DNA of 64,000 nt, from contig NZ_AQXG01000003.1 of NCBI RefSeq assembly GCF_000375425.1, forward strand, positions 248,001 through 312,000. Direction: 5' to 3'. Made by a program: the position numbers and the translations under genes. The notes beneath the pieces are model-generated. The model ran no database searches. It saw only the letters and a program-made list of their open reading frames with translations, and was not told the origin of the DNA. This DNA is from Gracilimonas tropica DSM 19535 (GTDB lineage: Bacteria; Bacteroidota; Rhodothermia; Balneolales; Balneolaceae). Each line of letters starts with the position of its first letter. Position 1 is the first letter of the stretch. Positions 43,632 to 52,146 of this stretch are shown here, piece after piece.

Positions 43632-44597
43632 GTGAGCACCTCTTTTTCAGTTCAGGAAGCATTAGATAACTGCATCACCAAAACTTCGGTTCCCGGCTAC
43701 CCAACCCCCTATAAAGGCAAAGTTCGGGAAGTGTATGATCTGGGGAATGAGAAACTCGGGATCGTAGTAACCGATCGGATTTCCGCTTTTGACTTTATCA
43801 TGAAGCAGGCGATCCCGTTCAAAGGACAGATCCTGAATCAGCTTGCCGCCTTTTCGTTTGAGAAGATAAAGGATATTGTAGCAACGCATGTTATTGATGT
43901 GCCGCACCCAAACGTCACCATTGCCAAAAAGTGTGATACGGTTCCTATTGAAGTGGTTGTACGTGGTTACCTCACCGGACATGCCTGGCGAGAGTACAGA
44001 TCAGGCAAGCGAACCCTTTGTGGTGTTGCAATGCCTGAGGGGCTTAAAGAACATGATAAATTCCCGACTCCAATTCTAACACCGGCCACGAAAGCGGAAG
44101 AAGGTCATGACGAAGATATTTCCGAAAAAGAGATCCTCTCCCGCAAGATAGTAGACCCGGAGCTTTGGAATAAGATCAAGGATACCGCCTTTAAGCTGTT
44201 TGAACGCGGAACAAAAGTTGCCGCTGAACAAGGATTGATCCTCGTGGATACGAAGTATGAATTTGGTGTATTCAATGGAGAACTAACGCTGATAGACGAA
44301 GTTCATACCACCGATTCTTCCCGGTATTTTTACCTGAAGGGTTATGAAGAACGACAGATAAAGGGCGAGCAACAAAAACAGCTTTCCAAGGAGTTTTTAC
44401 GCGAATGGCTGATGGAGCATGACTTTCAGGGCCTTGAAGGTCAGGTCCTGCCCGATCTTCCCGACGAATTTCGTATGCAGGTTTTTGAACGGTACGCAGA
44501 ATTATTTAAGATGCTGACCGGAAAAGAATTCCAGCCTGTAGTGGAAAAAAACCTGAACGAGAAACTAATCAAGATTTTTAAACATGCTCAAAGCTAA
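43632..44597 (+). CDS. purC: Phosphoribosylaminoimidazole-succinocarboxamide synthase PurC
   Basis: The 321-residue SAICAR synthetase starts TPYKGKVREVYDLGN, with KVREVYD for ATP, and includes VTDRISAFDF, EVVVRGYLTGHAWREY and LTLIDEVHTTDSSRY. The length fits the longer eukaryote-like PurC form. It acts at step eight of purine synthesis. The start is GTG six bases after the LacI stop. It overlaps the cupin gene by 14 bases. Confidence 0.9.
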   Translation: MSTSFSVQEALDNCITKTSVPGYPTPYKGKVREVYDLGNEKLGIVVTDRISAFDFIMKQAIPFKGQILNQLAAFSFEKIKDIVATHVIDVPHPNVTIAKKCDTVPIEVVVRGYLTGHAWREYRSGKRTLCGVAMPEGLKEHDKFPTPILTPATKAEEGHDEDISEKEILSRKIVDPELWNKIKDTAFKLFERGTKVAAEQGLILVDTKYEFGVFNGELTLIDEVHTTDSSRYFYLKGYEERQIKGEQQKQLSKEFLREWLMEHDFQGLEGQVLPDLPDEFRMQVFERYAELFKMLTGKEFQPVVEKNLNEKLIKIFKHAQS

Positions 44598-44952
44598 CCT
44601 GAAAGAGAAATTTGAGCTTTTTGATGAATACTGGACTCCAAAGATCATCGGGGAATTAAATGATCAGTTTGTAAAAATCGCCAAACTGAAAGGGGAATTT
44701 ATTTGGCATGATCATGAACAAGAGGATGAGCTGTTTTATATCGTGAAAGGATCACTCCTGCTTAAATTCAGGGATAGAAATGACGTTTTACTGAAAGAGG
44801 GCGAACTATTTATCGTCCCCGCAGGAGTGGATCACCTTCCCATTGCAGAAGAAGAATGCTGGGTGATGTTGATGGAACCAAAGTCAACGCAACACACCGG
44901 TTCAGCTCAAACGGAAAACACGGTTTCCATAGAAGATCAGGAATGGATTTAA
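44584..44952 (+). CDS. Small cupin-domain protein
   Basis: The 122-residue single cupin has the metal-binding motif FIWHDHEQEDELFYIVKGSLLL (His, His and Glu ligands in two pieces) and the second cupin motif LFIVPAGVDHLPIAEEE. It is soluble. The overlap with purC and the tight spacing to a methyltransferase suggest co-expression, but the substrate is unknown. Confidence 0.8.
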   Translation: MLKANLKEKFELFDEYWTPKIIGELNDQFVKIAKLKGEFIWHDHEQEDELFYIVKGSLLLKFRDRNDVLLKEGELFIVPAGVDHLPIAEEECWVMLMEPKSTQHTGSAQTENTVSIEDQEWI

Positions 44953-44968
44953 GGAAAAGGAACTAAGC

Positions 44969-45772
44969 ATGTATGATTTTCACAAGGATAAAGACCGGTA
45001 TTTCAACATGCAGTACCAGACTTCAAAAGAATATATTCTTCCTTTTGTTAAGGATTTCCTTCCTAAAAGAAAACCTTTACGTATTCTTGAGATCGGCTGT
45101 GCGGAAGCCGGAGTTTTAAAAGCATTCACAGAACTCGGACATCACTGTGTGGGCATAGAACTTTCTCCACATCGCGTGAAACTGGCCAGGGAATTTCTTT
45201 CGGAGGAGTTTGAAAGGGGGCAAATTCGGTTTATTGCGGAGGATATCTTCAATATCGAGCCTGACAAAGAATTTGAGGAATTGTTCGACCTGGTGATCTT
45301 AAAAGATGTGATTGAACACATTCACGGGCACGAACGGTTTATTGTTGAGCTGAAGAAATTTATCAAACCTGACGGACACGTTTTCTTTGCCTTTCCACCC
45401 TGGTACATGCCTTTTGGGGGGCATCAGCAGCTGGCTGATAATAAATTTTTGAATAAGCTTCCCTACTATCATATTCTCCCGAATAGTTTATACCGGTTAA
45501 TATTGAAAGCCGGAGGCGAAAAAGATGAAAAGGTTGAAGGACTGCTCGATATCAAAAGCACCCATCTTACCATTGAAGGGTTTCATAAGATCGTTCGCAC
45601 TAATGGATGGAAGATCAATCGCAAAAAATATTGGCTCTTCAATCCCATTTATCAATGGAAGTTTGGGCTTCAACCAAAAGGATTGATAACTCCATTTCAG
45701 CATATTCCTTTCTTAAGAAATTTTTGGACTACAGCCGCATACTTCTTGATTTCAACGGATAAAAATCCATAA
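44969..45772 (+). CDS. Class I SAM-dependent methyltransferase
   Basis: The 267-residue protein contains the SAM-binding ILEIGCAEAGVLKAFTELGH (residues about 34-53) and the acidic strand IELSPHRVKLA. The LVILKDVIEHIHGHERF segment marks motif IV of methyltransferases acting on lipids, quinones or glycans. A C-terminal extension (about 180-267) includes hydrophobic turns (GFHKIVRTNGWKINRK), typical of glycan-adjacent methyltransferases. The substrate is not identified. Confidence 0.75.
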   Translation: MYDFHKDKDRYFNMQYQTSKEYILPFVKDFLPKRKPLRILEIGCAEAGVLKAFTELGHHCVGIELSPHRVKLAREFLSEEFERGQIRFIAEDIFNIEPDKEFEELFDLVILKDVIEHIHGHERFIVELKKFIKPDGHVFFAFPPWYMPFGGHQQLADNKFLNKLPYYHILPNSLYRLILKAGGEKDEKVEGLLDIKSTHLTIEGFHKIVRTNGWKINRKKYWLFNPIYQWKFGLQPKGLITPFQHIPFLRNFWTTAAYFLISTDKNP

Positions 45773-45781
45773 TTAGCCGTT

Positions 45782-46291
45782 ATGGAACAGCACATTAAGT
45801 TCAAGCGAATTCGCCCGAGAATTTATGTTGAAACTGATCTTTCAGTACAGGAGATCAACCTGCGGATCAAAGATTACCTCAATAAAGATGAATGCCGGTG
45901 TGGAGGAGAATCTACTGAAGGATATGCCACTTTTTGGCCTCCTGAAAATGAACAGCATTTTTGGTCTCCACAACTTACCATCACCTTAGATACTGAGGAA
46001 AGCTTAACCAAAGTACGTGGTCTTTATGGGCCAAAGCCTTCTGTGTGGACTATGTTTGTGTTCTTCTATGCTGTTATCGCTTTTGCGATACTCATTGTGT
46101 CTATGATCGGACTTTCTTTTTGGTCGTTAGGCCAACCCGCAACCGTCCTTTGGTTTGTTCCGATATTAACTTTGGTTTTTCTCAGCCTTTATCTTGTAGC
46201 CTACTCAGGACAAAAGTTGGGACACCGGCAAATGACCAATCTGCACCGGGCGCTGGAACATTGTCTGCAACGAGAAATAGAGCCGATCTGA
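45782..46291 (+). CDS. Hypothetical membrane protein
   Basis: The 169-residue protein has an N-terminal cytoplasmic domain of about 85 residues (with CRCGGESTEGYATFWPP) and two transmembrane helices (about 92-112 and 120-140), ending in a short polar tail. The CxCGG part recalls a zinc-binding spot but lacks the second pair. No family is recognised. It ends ten bases before the convergent metF. Confidence 0.5.
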   Translation: MEQHIKFKRIRPRIYVETDLSVQEINLRIKDYLNKDECRCGGESTEGYATFWPPENEQHFWSPQLTITLDTEESLTKVRGLYGPKPSVWTMFVFFYAVIAFAILIVSMIGLSFWSLGQPATVLWFVPILTLVFLSLYLVAYSGQKLGHRQMTNLHRALEHCLQREIEPI

Positions 46292-46301
46292 TTAGTATCT
46301 G

Positions 46302-47258
46302 CTAAAACAACTCTTTGGCTACCTCATACACCGATGCTGATTTCCCCATCGAGTAATAGTGAAGACTTGGCACTCCAAATTCCATCAACTCTTTGGATTG
46401 TTGGATAGTCCATTCTATACCAACTTGACGAACCTGATCGCGATCTTTACATTTTTCCACTTCTTTAGTGAGCTCCATCGGCAGATCCACATGAAACAGC
46501 TGAGGCAAGATCGTGAGCTGCTTGGAGGAAGTGATAGGCTTTAAGCCCGGGACGATCGGGAGTGTAATACCATTATCACGACATTTCTGTACAAAATTAA
46601 AATACTGTTGATTGTCAAAAAACATTTGGGTGACGATATAATCCGCACCCTTCTGCTGCTTTAGCTTCAGATATTTGAGATCGGTTTCCATATTGGGAGC
46701 CGCAAAATGTTTCTCGGGATAACCGGCTACGCCAATGCAAAAATCCGAAGGTTTAGCGTTCTCCAATTCTTCATCCAGATAAATGCCCTTGTTCAAGTCC
46801 ACCACTTGCTCGATCAGCTCTGAAGCATAAGCATGCCCATCCGGCTCCGGAACAAATTCCCGCTCCGGTTTTCGGGTATCCCCCTGAATTAGTAACACAT
46901 TATCGATGCCCAGGAAATTGAGATCGATGAGAGCGTTTTCGGTATCTTCTTTAGAGAATCCTCCACAGATAATATGAGGCACTGCATCCACTTTGTAGTG
47001 GTTTTGAATAGCCGCACAAATACCAACAGTCCCGGGACGTTTACGCACCGTTTTCCGCTCCAAAAGCCCGTTATCATGCTTTTTGTACACATATTCTTCC
47101 CGGTGATAAGTCACATCCACAAAAGGCGGATTGAATTCCATCAGCGGATCCATATGATCAAAAAGGGATCGAATGTTTTGTCCTTTAAGCGGCGGAAGCA
47201 CCTCGAATGAAAACAAAGTGTTGCCATTCGCTTTCTTAATGTGTTCGGTTACTTTCAT
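46302..47258 (-). CDS. metF: Methylenetetrahydrofolate reductase MetF
   Basis: The 318-residue FAD-dependent TIM-barrel enzyme has [15 protein letters not shown] at the start (Glu proton donor region) and [19 protein letters not shown] and [12 protein letters not shown] motifs. It makes 5-methyl-THF for MetH. It overlaps metH2 by four bases (ATGA), putting folate reduction in the same transcript as the methyl acceptor enzyme and under the SAM riboswitch. Confidence 0.93.
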   Translation of the reverse strand: MKVTEHIKKANGNTLFSFEVLPPLKGQNIRSLFDHMDPLMEFNPPFVDVTYHREEYVYKKHDNGLLERKTVRKRPGTVGICAAIQNHYKVDAVPHIICGGFSKEDTENALIDLNFLGIDNVLLIQGDTRKPEREFVPEPDGHAYASELIEQVVDLNKGIYLDEELENAKPSDFCIGVAGYPEKHFAAPNMETDLKYLKLKQQKGADYIVTQMFFDNQQYFNFVQKCRDNGITLPIVPGLKPITSSKQLTILPQLFHVDLPMELTKEVEKCKDRDQVRQVGIEWTIQQSKELMEFGVPSLHYYSMGKSASVYEVAKELF

Positions 47259-49954
47259 GATGAATAAGGGTCGTAGTCTAAATTAGGAGAAAGCCATTTC
47301 TCGACTTCCTCTTTCGTGCATGATTTTCGTTGAGCATAATCAATCACCTGATCCTCGCCAATATTGCCAACCCGGAAATAGCGTGACTCCGGATGCGAAA
47401 AATAAAATCCGCTCACGGATGAGGCCGGGTACATCGCAAAAGATTCAGTGAGTTTGATCGATGTGTTCTTTTCTACCTCCAGCAGATCAAATAGAATGCG
47501 TTTTTCAGTGTGATCGGGACAGGCCGGATAACCCGGAGCGGGACGAATTCCGGAATATTTCTCAGCAATCAATTCTTCGTTGCTGAAACTTTCTTCATCG
47601 GAATAGCCCCAGAATTCCTTTCGGACTCGCTCATGCATGCGCTCCGCAAAAGCTTCCGCAAGTCGATCGGCCACGGCTTTCACTAATATGACGTTATAGT
47701 CATCGTTCTCTGATTCAAACCTTTCGATAAGTTTTTCGATACCAATTCCGGCCGTGACGGCAAAAAAGCCAATGTAGTCGGTAATGCCCACTTCATGAGG
47801 TGCGATATAATCACTTAAACTTGAATTTGGCTGCCCCGATCGCTTCTTCGTTTGTTGCCTTAAAAAATGAAATTTGGTCTTTATTTCGGATAGATCCGCT
47901 CCTTCAAATAGTTTTATATCATCTCCGTAAGCTGTTGCAGGATAAAACCCTATAACTGATTTAGCTTGCAATAAATCCTTCTCAATGATCTCATCCAGTA
48001 AAGCCTGCGCATCATCAAAAAGAGACTGCGCTTGCTTTCCAACTTCGTCATCCTCCAGGATATCCGGATATTTACCCGTCAGCATCCAAGTTCTGAAAAA
48101 CGGCGACCAGTCGATGTAATTTCTCAGTTCTGAGATCGGATAATCTTCAAATACCTTATTCCCAAGAAATGATGGCTTGGGCGGTTCATATCCTTCCCAC
48201 TCTATCTTTGTTTTATTTGATCTTGCTTCTTCAAAGGGCAACAATTCCTTCTTATTCTGCCGATTTTCATGCAGTTCCCGCAGTTCGGCATATTCCTTTT
48301 TGATCTCCGCTTTCACTGCTTCCCTTTTCTTCGGGTTGATGATATCACCGGCCATAGCAACCGCCCGGGAAGCATCCAGCACATGTACCACGGAGCTGTC
48401 ATATTCCGGGTCGATCTTCACAGCGGTGTGAAGTCTGGAGGTCGTGGCTCCACCGATCATGAGTGGCAGATCCATACCCCGCTTTTTCATCTCCCGTGCC
48501 ACAGTGATCATCTCATCCAGTGAGGGCGTTATCAAGCCACTGAGTCCGATGGCATCCACCTTATGCTTTTCGGCTTCATCCAGAATTTTATCGGCAGGAA
48601 CCATTACTCCAAGATCTATTACATGGTAATTGTTGCAGGCCAAAACTACGCTTACGATATTCTTTCCGATATCATGAACGTCGCCTTTCACAGTGGCCAG
48701 CAATACTTTAGGCTGATCACTTGTATCTTTATTTTGCTTCTTTTCTTCTTCTAAAAACGGAGTGAGATAGGCTACTGCCTGCTTCATCACCCGTGCACTT
48801 TTTACTACTTGGGGCAAGAACATCTTCCCGGCTCCAAACAGATCACCGACCACATTCATACCGTCCATCAGCGGACCTTCGATCACTTCCAGCGGACTCC
48901 CGATCTTCTGCCGGGCTTCCTCGGTATCTTCTTCCACAAACTCATTGATACCCTTAACCAGCGAATACTTCAAGCGCTCTTCCACCGATTTCTGCCGCCA
49001 CTCATCGTCCTGTTTCTTTTTGACGGATGAACCTTCACCTTTATACTCCTCAGCAATTTCCAGCAGTCGTTCGGTGGCATCATCCCTCTTATCAAATAAT
49101 ACATCCTCAACACGCTCAAGTAGATCTTCAGGAATATCATCGTACACTTCAAGCTGAGTCGGGTTCACAATTCCCATATCCATTCCATGCTCGATGGCGT
49201 GATACAAAAAGGCAGAGTGAATGGCTTCGCGAACGCGATTATTCCCCCGAAAGGAAAACGATACGTTACTCACTCCTCCGATCACATGTGCACCGGGTAG
49301 ATTTTCACGGATCCATTTGGCTGCCAAAAAGAAATCCAGTGCATTCCGCCGATGCTCTTCCATCCCCGTTGCCACCGGAAAAATGTTGGGATCGAGGATA
49401 ATATCAGAAGGATGAAAACCAGCTTCTTCAGTCAGCAGTTTGTAAGCTCTTCCGCAAATTTCTTTTCGTCGCGGAAGCGTGTCAGCCTGACCGTCTTCAT
49501 CAAAAGCCATGCAGATCACCGCAGCTCCAAACCGGCGAACGATCTTGGCTCGTCGCAGGAATTCCTCTTCCCCATCTTTTAAGCTAATTGAATTGACTAC
49601 GCCTTTGCCTTGCATACATTTAAGTCCGGCAAGGATCACTTCCCATTTCGAGGAATCTACCATGATCGGGATCTTAGCGATATCGGGATCTGAAGCAATG
49701 AGGTTGAGGAAATTGGTCATTTCTTCGGCACTGTCCAGCATGCCTTCGTCCATATTCACATCCAGGATCTGCGCCCCGCCCTGCACCTGATCCAGCGCGA
49801 TCTTCAACGCCTTGTCGTAATCTTTTTCTTTGATGGTATTCAGAAAGCGTTTGGAGCCGGTTACGTTGGTCCGCTCTCCCACATTCACAAAGTTCGAATC
49901 TTCGGTGATGATGAGAGGTTCAAGTCCGCTAAGCGTAAGAGGTAAAGTCTTCAT
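47255..49954 (-). CDS. metH: Methionine synthase, C-terminal modules (pterin, cobalamin, activation)
   Basis: The 899-residue protein lacks the homocysteine-binding module but has the others. The pterin-binding barrel is at about 1-300 ([22 protein letters not shown]). The B12-binding cap and Rossmann domain are at about 335-580, with the DVHDIGKNI cobalamin signature, where the axial His lies in DxHxxG. The SAM-binding activation domain is at about 610-899 ([15 protein letters not shown]). Together with the 335-residue upstream gene it reconstitutes a full-length MetH. The ATG follows directly after the TAA of the repeat-derived ORF. Confidence 0.93.
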   Translation of the reverse strand: MKTLPLTLSGLEPLIITEDSNFVNVGERTNVTGSKRFLNTIKEKDYDKALKIALDQVQGGAQILDVNMDEGMLDSAEEMTNFLNLIASDPDIAKIPIMVDSSKWEVILAGLKCMQGKGVVNSISLKDGEEEFLRRAKIVRRFGAAVICMAFDEDGQADTLPRRKEICGRAYKLLTEEAGFHPSDIILDPNIFPVATGMEEHRRNALDFFLAAKWIRENLPGAHVIGGVSNVSFSFRGNNRVREAIHSAFLYHAIEHGMDMGIVNPTQLEVYDDIPEDLLERVEDVLFDKRDDATERLLEIAEEYKGEGSSVKKKQDDEWRQKSVEERLKYSLVKGINEFVEEDTEEARQKIGSPLEVIEGPLMDGMNVVGDLFGAGKMFLPQVVKSARVMKQAVAYLTPFLEEEKKQNKDTSDQPKVLLATVKGDVHDIGKNIVSVVLACNNYHVIDLGVMVPADKILDEAEKHKVDAIGLSGLITPSLDEMITVAREMKKRGMDLPLMIGGATTSRLHTAVKIDPEYDSSVVHVLDASRAVAMAGDIINPKKREAVKAEIKKEYAELRELHENRQNKKELLPFEEARSNKTKIEWEGYEPPKPSFLGNKVFEDYPISELRNYIDWSPFFRTWMLTGKYPDILEDDEVGKQAQSLFDDAQALLDEIIEKDLLQAKSVIGFYPATAYGDDIKLFEGADLSEIKTKFHFLRQQTKKRSGQPNSSLSDYIAPHEVGITDYIGFFAVTAGIGIEKLIERFESENDDYNVILVKAVADRLAEAFAERMHERVRKEFWGYSDEESFSNEELIAEKYSGIRPAPGYPACPDHTEKRILFDLLEVEKNTSIKLTESFAMYPASSVSGFYFSHPESRYFRVGNIGEDQVIDYAQRKSCTKEEVEKWLSPNLDYDPYSS

Positions 49955-50293
49955 TTAGTTACAACAATATTTAAAATTCCATCCCATCATCCGACGAATC
50001 CAGGTTCGTCTGACGATTTGTTGCCAAGGTCTGTGCCTTTTTGATTCATCGGACGACTTCTCGGCCTGTTCAGAATTTATGGCCTTAGCTTCAGTCGTCA
50101 GATGAAGCTCTTGGTTGTGTTTGCAATTCCAGCTCATCATCTGACGGCTCAAAGCCCCTCTGACGATTTGTTGCCACGAGCTTTGCCTTTCAAATCCATC
50201 AGACGACTCCTGCGCTTGATTCAACTTTCTTAACCTCACTTCAGTCGTCAGATGGAGAACGAAGTTTATTTCTTTTGGTTGGAAATTCATCAT
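49955..50293 (-). CDS. Repeat-derived reading frame between the two metH halves
   Basis: The 112-residue frame fills exactly the space between metH1 and metH2. Its ATG overlaps the metH1 stop by four bases (ATGATG) and its TAA abuts the metH2 ATG. It is not recognised as any family. It consists of two tandem 150-base units that stay in phase, so the peptide repeats (LHLTTE...WQQIVR...MMxWN twice). The unit DNA has inverted ends (CATCTGACG / CGTCAGATG) like a mobile palindromic element. It may be a translated linker or merely an open spacer. Confidence 0.4.
   Translation of the reverse strand: MMNFQPKEINFVLHLTTEVRLRKLNQAQESSDGFERQSSWQQIVRGALSRQMMSWNCKHNQELHLTTEAKAINSEQAEKSSDESKRHRPWQQIVRRTWIRRMMGWNFKYCCN
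49985..50104. repeat. Palindrome-ended repeat unit (family B), unit a
   Basis: This 120-base unit begins CATCATCCGACGAATCC and ends TCAGTCGTCAGATG. It is similar across its length to unit b at 50135-50254, in the same orientation and with a 150-base period. The ends are imperfect inverted repeats, and the internal CGTCTGACGATTTGTTGCC is nearly shared. Confidence 0.75.
50135..50254. repeat. Palindrome-ended repeat unit (family B), unit b
   Basis: This unit repeats 49985-50104, with diverged centre and conserved ends. The inverted repeat CATCTGACG (50138-50146) / CGTCAGATG (50246-50254) bounds it. It preserves the reading frame of the 112-residue ORF although the two units have drifted in sequence. 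Confidence 0.75.
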
Positions 50294-51297
50294 ACCACCA
50301 TACCTTTACTTTTAACTTTTCGGGGGTCGTAATCTTTTGCCAGTTCAGCCATTTTGGTGATGTGTGCCGGCGTGGTGCCGCAACAACCGCCGAGGATATT
50401 CACCAGGCCATCTTCTAGGTATTCTTTTACCTGACTTCCCATTTCATCGGGTCCTTCATCATATTCCCCGAATTCATTCGGCAGTCCGGCATTGGGATAG
50501 GCGCTAATGAAAAATGGAGATCGATCGGATAGATTTTGCAAATATGGCTTGAGCTGCTTGGCTCCCAACGCGCAGTTGAATCCCACACTTAAAATCGGTG
50601 CATGAGAAATAGAGATCAAAAACGCCTCTACGGTCTGTCCGGAAAGAGTCCTGCCCGAGGCGTCCGTAATGGTCCCGGAAACCATGATCGGCAATTCTTC
50701 TCCCCGCTCTTCAAACAATTCCTGAATGGCGAATAGTGCGGCTTTGGCGTTTAGCGTATCGAAAATGGTTTCTACCAGCAGTACATCTGCACCGCCATCC
50801 ATCAGTCCGCGAGCCTGTTCTTTGTAGGCCTCCGCGAGTTCATCGAAGGTGACGGCGCGGTAGCCGGGATCGGTGACTTCCGGCGAGATCGAAGCCGTTT
50901 TATTTGTGGGTCCCATGGAACCGGCTACAAAGCGCGGTTTATCCGGGTTTTGCTGGGTGAATTTGTCCGTGGCTTTGCGTGCAATCTCGGCCGACTGCTT
51001 GTTCAATTCGTAGACAATGGATTCCAATCCATAATCAGCCTGAGCGATGCTCGTTCCGCTAAAGGTATTGGTCTCCACGATATCAGCTCCGGCTTCTAAA
51101 TATTCTTCATGAATAGCCTGAATGATATCGGGCCGGGTTAGGCTGAGCAGGTCGTTATTACCCTGTAGGTCGTCGGGATGATCCGTAAATCGCTCACCAC
51201 GAAAATCGGCTTCCTTAAGCTTATAGCGCTGAATCATGGTTCCCATGGCGCCATCAAGGATCAAAATGCGGTCTTGTAAAACGTCTTTAATGTTCAC
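50290..51297 (-). CDS. Homocysteine S-methyltransferase module of methionine synthase
   Basis: The 335-residue protein is the N-terminal Hcy-binding TIM barrel of MetH. It starts [17 protein letters not shown] and has the zinc ligands in [11 protein letters not shown] (Cys about 237) and [11 protein letters not shown] (two Cys near 306). In most bacteria it is fused to the pterin and B12 modules; here it is a separate polypeptide, as in many Bacteroidota. The start is GTG. It is the first gene after the SAM-I riboswitch, and its stop overlaps the repeat ORF by four bases. Confidence 0.9.
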   Translation of the reverse strand: MNIKDVLQDRILILDGAMGTMIQRYKLKEADFRGERFTDHPDDLQGNNDLLSLTRPDIIQAIHEEYLEAGADIVETNTFSGTSIAQADYGLESIVYELNKQSAEIARKATDKFTQQNPDKPRFVAGSMGPTNKTASISPEVTDPGYRAVTFDELAEAYKEQARGLMDGGADVLLVETIFDTLNAKAALFAIQELFEERGEELPIMVSGTITDASGRTLSGQTVEAFLISISHAPILSVGFNCALGAKQLKPYLQNLSDRSPFFISAYPNAGLPNEFGEYDEGPDEMGSQVKEYLEDGLVNILGGCCGTTPAHITKMAELAKDYDPRKVKSKGMVV

Positions 51298-51350
51298 TCT
51301 TTTCCGTTTGAGATTGGCTTATACAGAAAGAGTCGGTGAGGGATCAGCTC
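51298..51350 (-). promoter_or_regulatory. Candidate translational expression platform of the SAM riboswitch
   Basis: Between the aptamer and the GTG start, ACTCTTT (51327-51333) can pair with AAAGAGT (51296-51302, which includes the start codon), a 7-bp hairpin that would hide the start. A second ATAAGC (51317-51322) could compete with the aptamer P1 strand. No U-tract follows, so control of translation initiation is favoured over termination. Confidence 0.4.
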
Positions 51351-51480
51351 GCTTATCTTTCCCCGCACCTAAGTTGTTTTGTGCGGAGTGGGATTTGGCA
51401 CCTGTCCCGCCCATAAACTATTATGGCGGCATGGTTGCCAAGACGTCAAAGGGCCCATCCCTCGGTCTTTCTTTATAAGC
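51351..51480 (-). ncRNA. SAM-I riboswitch aptamer
   Basis: On the minus strand the S-box core is present: P1 GCTTAT (51480-51475) pairs with ATAAGC (51356-51351). GACCGAGGGATGGGCCC, then TTGGCAACC and GGTGCCAAATCC match the consensus. The terminal GAAAGATAAG closes the four-way junction. It precedes metH1-ORF-metH2-metF, which fits SAM repression of methionine synthesis. Confidence 0.93.
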
Positions 51481-51674
51481 ATTCAATAAATTCGATCGGA
51501 ATATAAAGCATGTAAGCACACAGAGCAACTCTTTTGAATTCCGAACACTCAATATTGAACAATGAATCTTGAACGGTTTTTGACAACGTCATTCCCGCAG
51601 AGGCTGCTTGGCGGCTAAGGCAGGGCGGGAAACTAATGGTTGGCCAAACTGAGCAACTTATATAAAACCCCAAT

Positions 51675-51826
51675 GTTGTCACTCCGAGCGGTAGATACTG
51701 ATTTGTGTTTAGAATGGTTTTCGCGAGGAGTCTCAAGAGCTAATTTAGCAAGATGTAGTAAACGTTGAGATCCCTCGTGATTGAAAGTAACTCCTTTACT
51801 ACTCACTACGCACTCGGAATGACAAC
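51675..51826. repeat. Inverted-repeat element of about 152 bp
   Basis: It is bounded by GTTGTCACTCCGAGCG (51675-51690) and the reverse-complementary GCACTCGGAATGACAAC (51810-51826). These form imperfect terminal repeats of about 16 bases. It contains CTCACTACGCACTCGGAATGAC, a wording common in intergenic repeats of Bacteroidota (by recollection, not checked). No coding sequence is seen. Confidence 0.55.
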
Positions 51827-52050
51827 TTTGGAGTTATTGGTTTGCGAATTCGGCCTTAGAGAAAAGAGCAGAATGAAGACTGCTTTAGCTTTTTTTCGAA
51901 GCCGCCCCGACTGCTCAGGGTTGGTTCTTTTGTCGGTACATAAGAATATGAATATGAAGCTGGAGCTTCCAAGACTGCATTACGAAGCCGGAGCTTCGTA
52001 ACGAGGTTAAGAAGTATGATTTGCTGGTCGTATTATCCCTGTTTGAAGTT

Positions 52051-52098
52051 TGAGGCTGAGCCTCAATTGGGCATTCCGGAGCGGAGCACCGGAACGAG
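52051..52098 (-). repeat. REP-like palindromic repeat, copy 4
   Basis: It matches the RAYT-flanking REPs (GAGGCTGAGCCTC, then a diverged CATTCCGGAGCGGAGC and GGAACGAG). It lies 22 kb from the RAYT gene and ends next to an AGCTGGAGCTTC palindrome. Confidence 0.6.
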
Positions 52099-52146
52099 AT
52101 TAAGCTGGAGCTTCAAGGACTACATTACGCCATATGAATACCCAAT

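Larger units (their letters stand above)
51481..52146. other. Repeat-rich gene-free region
   Basis: This gap of about 660 bases follows the riboswitch promoter zone. It holds a TTCCCGC (51592-51598) / GCGGGAA (51625-51631) hairpin, a 152-base inverted-repeat element (51675-51826), two GAAGCTGGAGCTTC-type palindromes (51956-51970 and 52102-52112) and a REP-like unit (52051-52098). No credible gene was found. Confidence 0.6.

Noticed and set aside
49985-50254. Tandem repeats considered as a CRISPR array
   Set aside because: Only two 120-base units with no short direct repeats or variable spacers and no cas genes.
51473-51736. 87-codon minus-strand frame near the riboswitch
   Set aside because: It starts in inverted-repeat DNA and has no conserved signature.
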